Of a DNA stretch of 64,000 nt, positions 19,035 through 27,663 are shown in pieces. The DNA is from a bacterium. Its GTDB lineage: Bacteria > Planctomycetota > UBA1135 > UBA2386. The notes below the pieces were generated by a model, which saw nothing but the letters and a program-made list of their open reading frames with translations, ran no database searches and was not told the DNA's origin. Position 1 is the stretch's first letter, and each line of letters begins with the position of its first letter. Location: the NCBI GenBank assembly GCA_030432695.1, contig JAUILN010000002.1, forward strand, positions 744,001 to 808,000, read 5' to 3'. A program made the translations under genes and the position numbers.

Positions 19035-20494
19035 CAGGCCTTGCCTCCGCGCGACGACTTCTTGGCCGGCACCCCTCGCTGCTTCGCCGGTCGATTGGTC
19101 GTGGCCGGCTTCGCCTTCGCCTTCTTGCTCGGGGTCCGCCCAGCCGGTGCAGCCTCCTTGGCCGCGACCTTCTTCCGGGTGACCTTCTTCCGAGTGGCCT
19201 GCTTGCGGGCGGTCTTCTTGCGGGCCGAAGCACTCGGCCGCAGTCCGGTCATCCCTTCGGGCAGCGACCACATGACGGTCCACGCGTCGGGACGCAGCCA
19301 GCGCACCGCGACCTCGCGCACCTCGCGACGGTCGACCTCGTCGTACAGCTCGAGCACCGAGTCGAGCAGGCGGTAGCCGCCCTGGGCCGCGGCCTCGAAC
19401 CGACCGATCTTCATCGCGGTGTCGAGCACCGTCTCGCCCTCGAACAGGAACCCCGAGCGGAGCTGGATCCTGGAGCGCTTGAGTTCGGCGGCGGTCACGC
19501 CGTCGTGCAGGACCTTGTCGACCTCCTCGCGGACCAACGCCTCGGCCCGCTCCGGATCGGCGCCGGGACGCAGCTCCAGCAGGATCCAGAACATCCCCGG
19601 ATCGAAGCGCGGCTCATTGGCGATCGACACGTGGGTGGCGATCTCCTCGTCCAGGATCAGCCGCCGGTGCAGACGCGAGTTGCGGCCGGTACCGAGCACA
19701 TGGCCGAGGATGTCGAGGACGAAATCGTCGCGCTCCCCCATCCGGCACACCGGTGCGGCCATCGCGATGCGGGTGATCCCGCCGGGCGCGCGGATCGTGC
19801 CGCGGCGCTCGCCGGCATGCGGCGGCTCGGTGAGCGGCGCATCACGCTCCGCGACGCGCGGCAGCGAGCCGAACAGGCTCTCGATCCGCCGCGAGGTCGC
19901 GTCGAGGTCGATGTCGCCGGCGACCACCAGGAACGACCGGTTCGGGCCGTAGTGCCGCTGGTAGTAGGAGCGCATGCCCTGCGGCGCGAGGCGCTCGAGG
20001 TCTTCACGCCAACCGATGATCGGATTGTGGTAGGGATGCACGCGGTAGGCCAGCGACTCGGTGGCCTCGAACAACGACCGCCACGGGTCGTCCTGACCCA
20101 TCGCCAGCTCCTCGAGGACCACGCTCTTCTCGGCGGCGAACTCCTCGGGGTCGAACAGGCAGTCGGTCATCCGGTTCGCTTCGATCTCGAGCGCGGTCTC
20201 CCAACGGTCGGCCGCGAGCGCGAAGAAGTACGCGGTGCTGTCCTGGTCGGTCTGGGCGTTGTTGCTGCCGCCGAGCCGGCTGGTGATCGCGTCGATCTCG
20301 CCCTTCGCGTAGCGCGACGTGCCCTTGAACATCATGTGTTCGAGGAAGTGGCTCACGCCGGTCTCGCCGGATCGCTCGTCGCGGGAACCAACCCGGTAGT
20401 AGAGGACGCTGGCCGCGATCGGCAGGCCGCGCCGCGGCACCAGGAAGGCCCGGAACCCGTTCGACAGCTCGACTTCGTGGACTTCGGGGATCAA
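19034..20494 (-). CDS. M16 zinc peptidase, catalytic subunit with lysine-rich tail
   Basis: 486 residues. The first lobe has the inverted zinc motif HFLEH (H49, E52, H53) and the distant glutamate region EKSVVLEELAMG; the second lobe has GRNSRLHRRLILDEEIA. The last 65 or so residues are a Lys/Ala/Thr/Arg-rich tail (KKTARKQATRKKVTRKK...PAKQRG...) resembling the C-terminal domain of histone H1, which is not normal for this family. There is no signal peptide. The start is TTG at 20494 within a 4-nt TTGA overlap with the pseudouridine synthase stop. The tail suggests binding to nucleic acid or another polyanion. Confidence 0.9.
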   Translation of the reverse strand: MIPEVHEVELSNGFRAFLVPRRGLPIAASVLYYRVGSRDERSGETGVSHFLEHMMFKGTSRYAKGEIDAITSRLGGSNNAQTDQDSTAYFFALAADRWETALEIEANRMTDCLFDPEEFAAEKSVVLEELAMGQDDPWRSLFEATESLAYRVHPYHNPIIGWREDLERLAPQGMRSYYQRHYGPNRSFLVVAGDIDLDATSRRIESLFGSLPRVAERDAPLTEPPHAGERRGTIRAPGGITRIAMAAPVCRMGERDDFVLDILGHVLGTGRNSRLHRRLILDEEIATHVSIANEPRFDPGMFWILLELRPGADPERAEALVREEVDKVLHDGVTAAELKRSRIQLRSGFLFEGETVLDTAMKIGRFEAAAQGGYRLLDSVLELYDEVDRREVREVAVRWLRPDAWTVMWSLPEGMTGLRPSASARKKTARKQATRKKVTRKKVAAKEAAPAGRTPSKKAKAKPATTNRPAKQRGVPAKKSSRGGKA

Positions 20495-21486
20495 CGCTCG
20501 CCTGCTCCTGCCGCGCGGTCGTCGCCTCCGACGTTGCGCAGCGCCTCGATCTCGTCGTGGGTCAGGAACCGCCAGCGACCGGACCCGAGGCCGCGCAGCG
20601 TCAGCGGTCCGATCCGCACCCGCTTCAGCGCGGTCACCGCGTAGCCGAGTTTGGCGAAGATCCGGCGGATCTCGCGGTTGCGCCCCTCGCGCAGGGAGAC
20701 CCGCAGCACGGTCTTGTCGCGGAAGCGGCGCTCGACGGAGACCCGCATCCCGGCGGTCTTGCCCTCGCTCAGCCACACGCCGCCCTGCGCCTTGTCGAGC
20801 GCATCGGGCTCGACCTGGCCGCGCACGGTGATCGAGTAGGTCTTCGACACACCGAAGCTCGGGTGGGCGAGACGCTGCGCGAACTGGCCGTCGTTGGTGG
20901 CGAGGATCAGCCCCTCGGAATCGGCGTCGAGCCGACCGATCGTGAACACCCGACCGCGCAGGCCCTGCAGCAGGTCGATGACCCGCGTCCGCTGTTCGTT
21001 GGGCGCATTGGTGCAGACCACGCCCTTGGGCTTGTGGATCACCACGTAGGTCGGCCGCTCGGGCTGGAGGCGCTCGCCGTCGAAGCGGACCTCGTCGTGC
21101 AAGGGGTCGATGCGGGTGCCGAGTTCCTTGCAGGTCTCGCCGTTGACCACGATGCGGCCGGCTTCGATCAGGTCCTCGGCGCCGCGCCGGCTGGCGAGTC
21201 CCGCCGCGGCGAGGAAGCGATTGAGCCGGATCAGGCCGTCGTCGGAGACGTCGTGCTCGGCGCCCCCGCCGGCGAGCGGTGTGACCTTGATGCCGGGGCG
21301 CCCGCCGCGGGTGCTGCGCGATGCCTTGGTGCGCGGCGCGCGCACCGGGCCACGGGCCTTCTGACCGCGCGTGCCCGGACCGCTGCGCCTGTCGCGGCCC
21401 GCGCCCGGTCCCTTGCGACCACCGCCGCGTCCATCCGACCCGCCGCCACCACGACCGCCACCCGCACCACGTCGTCCCGTCGCCAC
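20491..21486 (-). CDS. rRNA pseudouridine synthase (RsuA/RluB family) with RGG-rich N-terminal arm
   Basis: 331 residues. Residues 1-70 are Gly/Arg/Lys-rich with RGG-type repeats and no fold. An S4 RNA-binding domain follows (IRLNRFLAAAGLASRRGAED). The catalytic domain has IHKPKGVVCTN and the signature GRLDADSEGLILATNDG with the catalytic Asp, ending in REGRNREIRRIF, diagnostic of RsuA/RluB/RluE/RluF. It isomerises a specific uridine in rRNA. The GTG at 21486 is chosen because it lies 1 nt after the upstream stop with GAGG about 9 nt before it; the basic arm depends on this start. Confidence 0.9.
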   Translation of the reverse strand: MATGRRGAGGGRGGGGSDGRGGGRKGPGAGRDRRSGPGTRGQKARGPVRAPRTKASRSTRGGRPGIKVTPLAGGGAEHDVSDDGLIRLNRFLAAAGLASRRGAEDLIEAGRIVVNGETCKELGTRIDPLHDEVRFDGERLQPERPTYVVIHKPKGVVCTNAPNEQRTRVIDLLQGLRGRVFTIGRLDADSEGLILATNDGQFAQRLAHPSFGVSKTYSITVRGQVEPDALDKAQGGVWLSEGKTAGMRVSVERRFRDKTVLRVSLREGRNREIRRIFAKLGYAVTALKRVRIGPLTLRGLGSGRWRFLTHDEIEALRNVGGDDRAAGAGER

Positions 21487-21487
21487 T

Positions 21488-22462
21488 TCAGCGCACCTCA
21501 CCAGGATCGGCCCAGAGGACCTCGAGCTCACCGATCGGCGACACGAACACCGTGTCGACGGAGGCCGGGACCAACACGGTCTCGCCCTTCTTCAGGCGCA
21601 GCGGCGGATGCTCACCCCCACTCCGCCAACCCAGCGTCCCGAAGCCCTGCAGCACGGTGAGCAGCTTGAAGGTGGCTTCGGTGCCGAGCGTCGCCGGCTG
21701 ACTGCAGCGAAAGCGACGCACGCGGAACGCGTCGGTGCGCACCAGCCACGACGCGTGGTCGTCGATGCGCTCGGGCACCACGAGACCGGCGTCGGGAAGG
21801 TCGTCGCGCACCGCTTCGCGGGCCTCGTCGAGGTGCAGCTCGCGGCCACGTCCCCAGTCGTAGACCCGGAACGTCAGGTCGGAGTTCTGCTGGATCTCGT
21901 AGGCGACCACGCCCGGACCGAGTGCGTGGACGGTGCCGGCGGGCACGTCGAAGACGTCGCCCTCCACCGGGCGGTAGGTCTTCAACAGCGGCTCCATGCC
22001 GGGGGTGTCGAAGGCCGTCTCGAACAGGTCGCGGGTCACGCCTTCGGCCAGACCACAGGCGATCGCCGCGTTCGGGTCCGCGTCGAGGACCACCCACGCC
22101 TCCGACTTCGGACCGTCGCCGAGTGCCGCCGCCTGCGCGGCACCGGGGTGGACCTGGACCGACAACCGCTCGCGGGCATCGAGGAACTTCACCAGCAGCG
22201 GGAAGCCACCGGTCGCCGAGCGTGCCACTCCCCGGCCGAGGATCTCCTCGCCGGCTTCGTCCAACAGGTCGCGGAGGTTCCTGCCGCTGCCGTCGCGGAG
22301 CAGACTCGAGCCATCTGGGCGGTCGTAGACTTCCCAGGTTTCGCCGATAGGTTCACCGCCTACAGACTCGGGATCCAGGTCGAGCCGATCCACAAGGGCA
22401 GTGCCACCCCAGGGCTTGGGAACCACGCGGCGCTGCAGCAGGACGGGGATCGGGTCGGGCAT
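21488..22462 (-). CDS. manA: Class I mannose-6-phosphate isomerase
   Basis: 324 residues. The cupin fold carries the zinc ligands in LSVQVHPG (Gln and His), a Glu in KSEAWVVLD and a His in VPAGTVHALGPG; the N-terminal VVPKPWGG and IGETWEV motifs are also typical of the short bacterial class I form. It interconverts mannose-6-phosphate and fructose-6-phosphate, supplying GDP-mannose for glycans or feeding glycolysis. It lies 1 nt upstream of the pseudouridine synthase gene, so the two are probably co-transcribed although functionally unrelated. Confidence 0.92.
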   Translation of the reverse strand: MPDPIPVLLQRRVVPKPWGGTALVDRLDLDPESVGGEPIGETWEVYDRPDGSSLLRDGSGRNLRDLLDEAGEEILGRGVARSATGGFPLLVKFLDARERLSVQVHPGAAQAAALGDGPKSEAWVVLDADPNAAIACGLAEGVTRDLFETAFDTPGMEPLLKTYRPVEGDVFDVPAGTVHALGPGVVAYEIQQNSDLTFRVYDWGRGRELHLDEAREAVRDDLPDAGLVVPERIDDHASWLVRTDAFRVRRFRCSQPATLGTEATFKLLTVLQGFGTLGWRSGGEHPPLRLKKGETVLVPASVDTVFVSPIGELEVLWADPGEVR

Positions 22463-22528
22463 CGGCTCTCGTTCTCGGCGCGTGCGCCGAATCGACCCTT
22501 GTAGGCGACCGGGGGGCGGGAAGCCACT

Positions 22529-22551
22529 GCGCGGGGGCCTGGGGCCCGCGC
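22529..22551. terminator. GC-rich hairpin downstream of the MFS gene
   Basis: GCGCGGGGGCC (22529-22539) folds with GGCCCGCGC (22543-22551) with a 2-nt bulge. It lies between the MFS transporter stop and the manA start, both on the minus strand. There is no U-tract, so it is only a possible terminator or attenuator. Confidence 0.3.
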
Positions 22552-22565
22552 GCCGGCGGGAGGAA

Positions 22566-23846
22566 TCAGACTTCTGTCCGCTCCGCGCGGGATTCCACCC
22601 GGTGCTGCGCCCAGACCAGCGCCAGCGTCACCAGCCCCACCCCGGCGAGGAAGCCGAAGGCGACCGTCCAACCATGGGCCTGAGCCAACTCGCCGATGCC
22701 CCAACCCGCGACCATGCCACCGCAGTAGCCGGCGGCGTCACAGAGTCCGGAGACCGTGGAGCAGCCGACCTTCCCGCCCAGCCGGATCGCCATCACCCCG
22801 CTCATGAACGAGTAGGGCCCGAGCAGGAAGAACGCGGTGGTGATCAGGAGCAGCGCCGTCAGCGCACCTTGCCCCTGCAGCGGTACCCATGCCAGGGCCG
22901 CCAGGGAGACGACCAACAGCACCGTGAACGGGATCGCGATCCGCGCCGGGGAGCTGCCGGCCCGATCGGTCAGGCGTCCCGCGACGATCGCGGCGACCCC
23001 GCCCGCCGCGGGGAACACCAGGCTGGTCACCGCGGCCGCGCCCTCCTCCAGTCCGCCGACCTCGTTGAGGACGACCGGAGACCAGGTGTTGAAGGTCTCG
23101 CGCAGCAACGTGAGGCCGAAGTTCACCGCGCACATCAGCCAGAACACCCGGTTCGCGACCACGGTGGCCAGCACCTCGCGGATCGGCACGCGGGTCTGGC
23201 TGGTCGCCGTACCGAATACGTTGCCGACCGCCGCCTCCGGCTCGTCGAGGCCGACGTCGGCCGGCCGCGCGCGGAGCACGAACGCCGCGACGGTGGCGAT
23301 CGGCAGCAGGGTGGCGGCCGCGACCAGGAACACGGTGCGCCAGCCGCCGCCCCAGGTCACCACCGAGCCGAGCCAGCCGCGCGCCAACGCGTCGCCGATC
23401 AGGAAGCTCGCCGACAGGATGCCCATCACCGACGCCATCCGCACCGGCGGGAACCACGCGGAGGCGACCCGCACCAGCGCGACCCAGCCCATCGACTGGA
23501 ACCAGCGGTTCAGTCCCCACAGCAGCGCGAGCCAGCCGAACCCCGACGCCAGCCCGAACGCGACGGTCATCGCCACCGAACCGAACATCCCCAGCAGGAA
23601 CAGCGAGCGGCCGTGGGTGCGGTCGGCGAGGATCCCGTGCGCGATCTTGCCGAGCGTGTAGGCGAACACACCGATCGTGGCGATCAGCCCGAAGTCGCCC
23701 TTGTCGAAGCCGGTGTCCTTCAGCTCGTCGAGCAGCAGCGGCCCGGCGACGCTGAGGTTGGAGCGGCAGACGTAGTAGCCGGTGTAGCCCGCGAACAGCG
23801 TGGCGACCGTGCGGGTCTCGTGGCGCCTGCGAAGAGCCTCCGGCAT
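22566..23846 (-). CDS. MFS transporter, organophosphate:phosphate antiporter (GlpT/UhpT) type
   Basis: 426 residues with 12 predicted membrane helices in two bundles. The first helix and loop, GYTGYYVCRSNLSVAGP, match the conserved entry of the OPA family, with the substrate-binding arginine region. DRTHGR and GLNRWFQSMGW are loop motifs of the same family. The family exchanges phosphate for sugar phosphates or glycerol-3-phosphate across the inner membrane. Its position next to manA on the same strand fits uptake or efflux of a hexose phosphate, which is inference. Confidence 0.88.
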   Translation of the reverse strand: MPEALRRRHETRTVATLFAGYTGYYVCRSNLSVAGPLLLDELKDTGFDKGDFGLIATIGVFAYTLGKIAHGILADRTHGRSLFLLGMFGSVAMTVAFGLASGFGWLALLWGLNRWFQSMGWVALVRVASAWFPPVRMASVMGILSASFLIGDALARGWLGSVVTWGGGWRTVFLVAAATLLPIATVAAFVLRARPADVGLDEPEAAVGNVFGTATSQTRVPIREVLATVVANRVFWLMCAVNFGLTLLRETFNTWSPVVLNEVGGLEEGAAAVTSLVFPAAGGVAAIVAGRLTDRAGSSPARIAIPFTVLLVVSLAALAWVPLQGQGALTALLLITTAFFLLGPYSFMSGVMAIRLGGKVGCSTVSGLCDAAGYCGGMVAGWGIGELAQAHGWTVAFGFLAGVGLVTLALVWAQHRVESRAERTEV

Positions 23847-23908
23847 CGCCGACTACGATCCCGAGCCCGGGCGGCGCGGCAAGGCAAGATCGGGTGAAGA
23901 GCGACGGA

Positions 23909-25678
23909 TCAACCGGCCGCCTCGGCGCCCTTGTCGACACCCTTCTCGGGACCTTTCTCGGAGCCCTTGTCGCTGCCGCCCCGCGCCCGCTTGCGCAGCC
24001 GCCGCGCCTCGGCCAGGGCCTCGGTCTCCGCCCCGTCGCCGGCCGACATCGCGGCGAGTTCGCGGTCGGACTCCTTGCTGCCGAGCCGGGTAACGGTCGA
24101 GAAGGTGCGGCCGTCGCGGACCTCCTTGGCGACCTTGAAGTGGGCGTCGGCGAATGCCGCGACCTGCGGCAGGTGGGTGACGATCAGCACCTGGTGGTGG
24201 GCGGCGACGTCGCGGAGCTTGTGGCCGACCTTGAGGCCGAGCCGCCCGCCGATCTCGGCGTCGATCTCGTCGAAGACCACGAACGGCACCCGGTCCTGGT
24301 CGGCGAGGCACTTCTTCACCGCGAGCACGATGCGCGCCATCTCGCCGCCCGAGGCGGTCTCGCGCATCGAGTGGAACGGCTCGCCCGGGTTGATGCGGAC
24401 CTCGAAGTCGAGCTGGCCCGGCCCGTGGCTGGTGGAGTTCTCGAGCAGCGCGCGGCCCTCACCGACCTCCTCGTCCATCGCCACCCGGAAGCGGGTGTGC
24501 GGCATCGCGAGGTCCTCGAGTTCGCGCTCGATGGCGGCCACCAGCGCCGCACCGGCCTTCTTGCGGGCGCGGACCAGCTTGCGCGCGGCCTTGCCGAGCA
24601 CGTCGAGAGCCTCGCGGACGGCGCGCTCGAGGGCTTCCGGACCGCCCTCGCCGCCGTCCAGACGATCCAGCTCTGCGGCGACCTCCTCGCGTTGGGTCAG
24701 GAAGTCGGCCTCGGTCGGGCCGAAGCGCTTGAGGGCGCTGCGCAGCGCGGCCAGCCGATCCTCCACCGCGCCGAGCCGCTGGGGGTCGAGGTCGAGCGCG
24801 TCGAGCCGCGACTGCACCGTGCGCGTCGCCTCCGCCACCGCGGCGCGCGCCTCGGTGACCAGCTCGGCAGCGCCCTCCAGCTCGCGGTCGATCGACGCGG
24901 CGTCGTCGAGCGCGCGGCCGGCCCGCGCCAGCGAGTCGGCGGCACTCGACTCGCTCTCCGACAGCGCGTCGACGGTCGTCGCCAGCCAGTCGCGCATCCG
25001 GTCGAGGTGGGCCAGGACCTGGTGCTCGTTGTCGAGCTGGTCGAGCTCGCCCTCCTCGAGACCGACCTGGTCCATCTCCTGGAGCTGGAAGCGCAGGAAC
25101 TCGATCCGCGCCAGGCGATCCCGCTCGGCACCGGTCGCCTCGTCGAGCCGCTCGCAGGCCTTGCGCGCCGCGGTCAGCGCCGCCGCGAACTCGCCGCGCA
25201 GAGCGCCGGTCCCGCCGACCGCGTCGAGGGTCTCGGCCTGCATCTCGGGCCGCATCAAGGCGCGCGTGTCGCCCTGGCCGTGGATCTCGATCAAGTGTCC
25301 GCCGAGCTGGCGGAGGTTCTGCAGGGTGGCCGGTCGACCGTCGATCCGCACCCGGCTCCGACCACCCGCGTCGACGATCCGGGTCAGTACCAACACGCCG
25401 CCTTCCGGCTCCACGCCACAGACCTCGCGGACGAGTTCCCGGATCGGCGCGGTGCGCGGCCCGGTGCCGAGCGCGAACTCGCCGTCGACGCGCAGCTCGT
25501 CGGCACCGCGACGGACCAGACTGGCCGGCACCCGCTCCCCCCGCAGGAGCTTCAGGGCGGTGACGACCAACGACTTACCGCCACCGGTCTCGCCGGACAG
25601 CACGTTGAGCCCGCCGTCGAAGCGGATCTCGGTGGTGTCGACGAGGGCGAGATCACGAACGTGAAGAGACTGAAGCAT
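23909..25678 (-). CDS. recN: DNA repair ATPase RecN
   Basis: 589 residues; the family usually has 550-570. The Walker A motif GETGGGKS is at 29-36 in the expected setting (GLNVLSGETGGGKS). A long alpha-helical coiled coil (about 170-380) follows. The C-terminal head has signature ASGGEMARIVLA and Walker B VPFVVFDEIDAEIGG, then ILIVTHLPQVAAFAD. It is an SMC-like protein that tethers DNA ends in double-strand break repair. The last 25 or so residues are an extra low-complexity tail of K-G-(S/P/V)-(E/D) units. The start at 25678 opens the conserved MLQSLHVRDLALV. Confidence 0.95.
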   Translation of the reverse strand: MLQSLHVRDLALVDTTEIRFDGGLNVLSGETGGGKSLVVTALKLLRGERVPASLVRRGADELRVDGEFALGTGPRTAPIRELVREVCGVEPEGGVLVLTRIVDAGGRSRVRIDGRPATLQNLRQLGGHLIEIHGQGDTRALMRPEMQAETLDAVGGTGALRGEFAAALTAARKACERLDEATGAERDRLARIEFLRFQLQEMDQVGLEEGELDQLDNEHQVLAHLDRMRDWLATTVDALSESESSAADSLARAGRALDDAASIDRELEGAAELVTEARAAVAEATRTVQSRLDALDLDPQRLGAVEDRLAALRSALKRFGPTEADFLTQREEVAAELDRLDGGEGGPEALERAVREALDVLGKAARKLVRARKKAGAALVAAIERELEDLAMPHTRFRVAMDEEVGEGRALLENSTSHGPGQLDFEVRINPGEPFHSMRETASGGEMARIVLAVKKCLADQDRVPFVVFDEIDAEIGGRLGLKVGHKLRDVAAHHQVLIVTHLPQVAAFADAHFKVAKEVRDGRTFSTVTRLGSKESDRELAAMSAGDGAETEALAEARRLRKRARGGSDKGSEKGPEKGVDKGAEAAG

Positions 25679-26004
25679 GGAGACCCCCTGACCACAGGGA
25701 AACCGCGGGCTGCATTCATAGCCGGTGGACCAGGGAATCTGCAGGTCCCGAGCCCGACTCGCAGCGGACCACCTGCCGGCGTGGACGATCCGCGCGCGTC
25801 CGCTACACTCGCCCGACCCAGCACACCGGCGGGCGGCCGGCGGTCTGGGTCCGCGGTTCCCGCGCAGCGCACCCCCGATCTCGCGCCGCGCGGAGCCGCC
25901 ACGGTCAGCCGTCCACGGTCTCAGGGACCATCTACGGTCTTCACGTCCATCTACGGACTTCACGTCCAAGGTCATCAGGGAGGGGGCACGAGCCCCGGAC
26001 GACG
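25679..26004. other. Divergent intergenic region between recN and the outer-membrane barrel gene
   Basis: 326 nt with no gene I can support. It must hold promoters for both divergent genes. The half nearest the barrel gene contains tandem 19-nt repeats (annotated separately); the half next to recN shows no repeat or hairpin I would rely on. Confidence 0.6.
25928..25965 (+). repeat. Tandem 19-bp direct repeat, possible operator
   Basis: Two adjacent copies, CCATCTACGGTCTTCACGT (25928-25946) and CCATCTACGGACTTCACGT (25947-25965), differ at one base. A degenerate third copy, beginning CCGTCCACGGTCT, precedes them in phase at 25909-25927. They end 39 nt before the start codon of the outer-membrane barrel gene. 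Regularly spaced repeats of nearly two helical turns next to a start suggest a protein-binding array. Confidence 0.55.
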
Positions 26005-27072
26005 ATGCGCACTTCCCCCAACCGCGCCCTCTTCGTCGGCGCGCTGTCGATCGCGACGCTCGCGACGACGCTCACCGGTCAGTCTCCAGCTCGTCCCGAT
26101 GTCGATCCGGAGACCGGCGCCCTGTCGGCAGGTTCCGGACTCGATTCCGCAGCGCTGCTGCGGGCCGCCCAGGACGACGAGTACTCCGTCATCGGGATGT
26201 ACGAACGCCTGCACGGCGAGTTCCTGCGCAACTCGATCGGCTTCCGGCCGGACCTGAAGCTGCAGTTCGGCATGCAGCACGACGCCGACTTCGACGACGA
26301 GGTCGGTCAGTTCGACTTCAACGAGTACCGCGGCGAGTTCCTGACCCGCGCGCCGGTCGACCCCGACACCCACCTGATCCTCGGCGGCAACGTCGGGCTG
26401 CGGGCCTACCGGTTCGACAACGTGCCGATCGTCGGCGACGAGGACCTCTGGGAAGTGTCTGGCGAGTTCGGTGTGGGCCGGTTCTTCCAGGAGAACCTGC
26501 TGGTCGAGGCGACGTTCCGCCCGGGCCTCTACAGCGACTTCGACGGCACGCTGAAGAGCGACGACTGGCAGTTCTTCGGCCGCGTGCTCGCCACCTACCA
26601 ACCGGACCCCGACCAGCGGCTCTACCTGAAGGGTGGTATCGAAGTGTCCCAGGTGTTCGAGGACACGCCGATCTATCCCCTGCTCGGCATCTCGTGGCAG
26701 TTCACCGACGCGTGGCGGTTCGACGCACTGCTGCCGTTGGAGACCGCGTTCCGGTTCACGCCGTCGGCGGAGTGGATCTTCTCCGCCGGGCTGAGCCTGG
26801 ATGGCGACGAATACCACCGCCGCTCGAACATCACCGTGGGCGCGCCGACCAGCCGCACGGTCCGCACCCAGGAAGTGCGGGCGTTCTTCGACGCGACCTA
26901 CCGCACCAGCGACGAGCTGTCGGTCTTCGGTCGGATCGGTTCGACGATCGCCGGTGAGAACAGCTTCGAGGCGTACCGCCCGGGAGTCGGCGGCGGCGTG
27001 GTGCGTGACGACTTCGACGGCGCGGTGAACCCGGTGCTGTTCTTCGAGGTCGGCGTCGGCGTCAACTTCTGA
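26005..27072 (+). CDS. Outer-membrane beta-barrel protein (DUF6268-like)
   Basis: 355 residues. A signal peptide (FVGALSIATLATTLTGQ) is followed by a short disordered stretch. The rest is alternating amphipathic strands with aromatic girdles, such as LKLQFGMQHDADFDD, LYLKGGIEVSQVF and AFFDATYRTSDELSVFGRIG. The chain ends in FFEVGVGVNF, with the C-terminal Phe recognised by the BAM machinery. It resembles a barrel family common in planctomycetes; the cargo is unknown. Tandem 19-bp repeats lie just upstream and may regulate it. Confidence 0.78.
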   Translation: MRTSPNRALFVGALSIATLATTLTGQSPARPDVDPETGALSAGSGLDSAALLRAAQDDEYSVIGMYERLHGEFLRNSIGFRPDLKLQFGMQHDADFDDEVGQFDFNEYRGEFLTRAPVDPDTHLILGGNVGLRAYRFDNVPIVGDEDLWEVSGEFGVGRFFQENLLVEATFRPGLYSDFDGTLKSDDWQFFGRVLATYQPDPDQRLYLKGGIEVSQVFEDTPIYPLLGISWQFTDAWRFDALLPLETAFRFTPSAEWIFSAGLSLDGDEYHRRSNITVGAPTSRTVRTQEVRAFFDATYRTSDELSVFGRIGSTIAGENSFEAYRPGVGGGVVRDDFDGAVNPVLFFEVGVGVNF

Positions 27073-27088
27073 TCAGCTCGCGGCTCGA

Positions 27089-27592
27089 TCAGCTCTGGGC
27101 TGCGCCCGGCTTGCCGTGGCACTTCTTGTACTTCTTGCCCGAGCCACACGGGCAGGGGTCGTTGCGACCGACCTTCGGCTCCTCCCGCCGGTAGGTCCCC
27201 GGGCCCGCGACCACGCCGTCGACGAAGTACCACTTGCCGTCGACCTTCTGGAAGGTCGCCTGCTCGTGGTGGGCCTGCTCGACGTCCTTGATCGAGTAGC
27301 GGGCGATGAACTCGACGGTGCCCTCGTCGTCGTCCGGACCGCCGCCCTCGGTGTTCAGGACCTCGAAGCCGAGCCACTCGGCCTGCTTCGACCACTGGCG
27401 GCTCTGCTCGAGGTCGACCTCCTCACGGCTGTCGGGGTGGTGCGAGTCGCGGATGAACTCGATCTTGCCCGAGGCGAACGCCGCGTAGCGGGTCCGCATC
27501 AGTTCCTCGGCGGTCTCCGGCCACGCCGTGCCGCTCAGGTAGGGCTCGGCGCGCTCGAGGATCGCGGCCACGTTCGCTTCGGGGCTGTCCAT
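27089..27592 (-). CDS. YchJ-like protein with C-terminal SEC-C zinc motif
   Basis: 167 residues. The middle ([26 protein letters not shown], continuing to FEVLN and VEFIARYSI) is an NTF2-like fold as in the YchJ/UPF0225 family. The C-terminus has the zinc knuckle [14 protein letters not shown], the SEC-C motif also found in SecA, which can mediate protein or nucleic acid binding. The ATG at 27592 is preferred over an upstream TTG. It is convergent with the barrel gene, 16 nt apart. The function of the family is not established. Confidence 0.85.
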   Translation of the reverse strand: MDSPEANVAAILERAEPYLSGTAWPETAEELMRTRYAAFASGKIEFIRDSHHPDSREEVDLEQSRQWSKQAEWLGFEVLNTEGGGPDDDEGTVEFIARYSIKDVEQAHHEQATFQKVDGKWYFVDGVVAGPGTYRREEPKVGRNDPCPCGSGKKYKKCHGKPGAAQS

Positions 27593-27663
27593 GCCCAGCG
27601 TGATAGCGGCACGGCCGATCGCGGGCAACGGCGCACGCGACGTTCGGATGCCTCACTCGGCCG

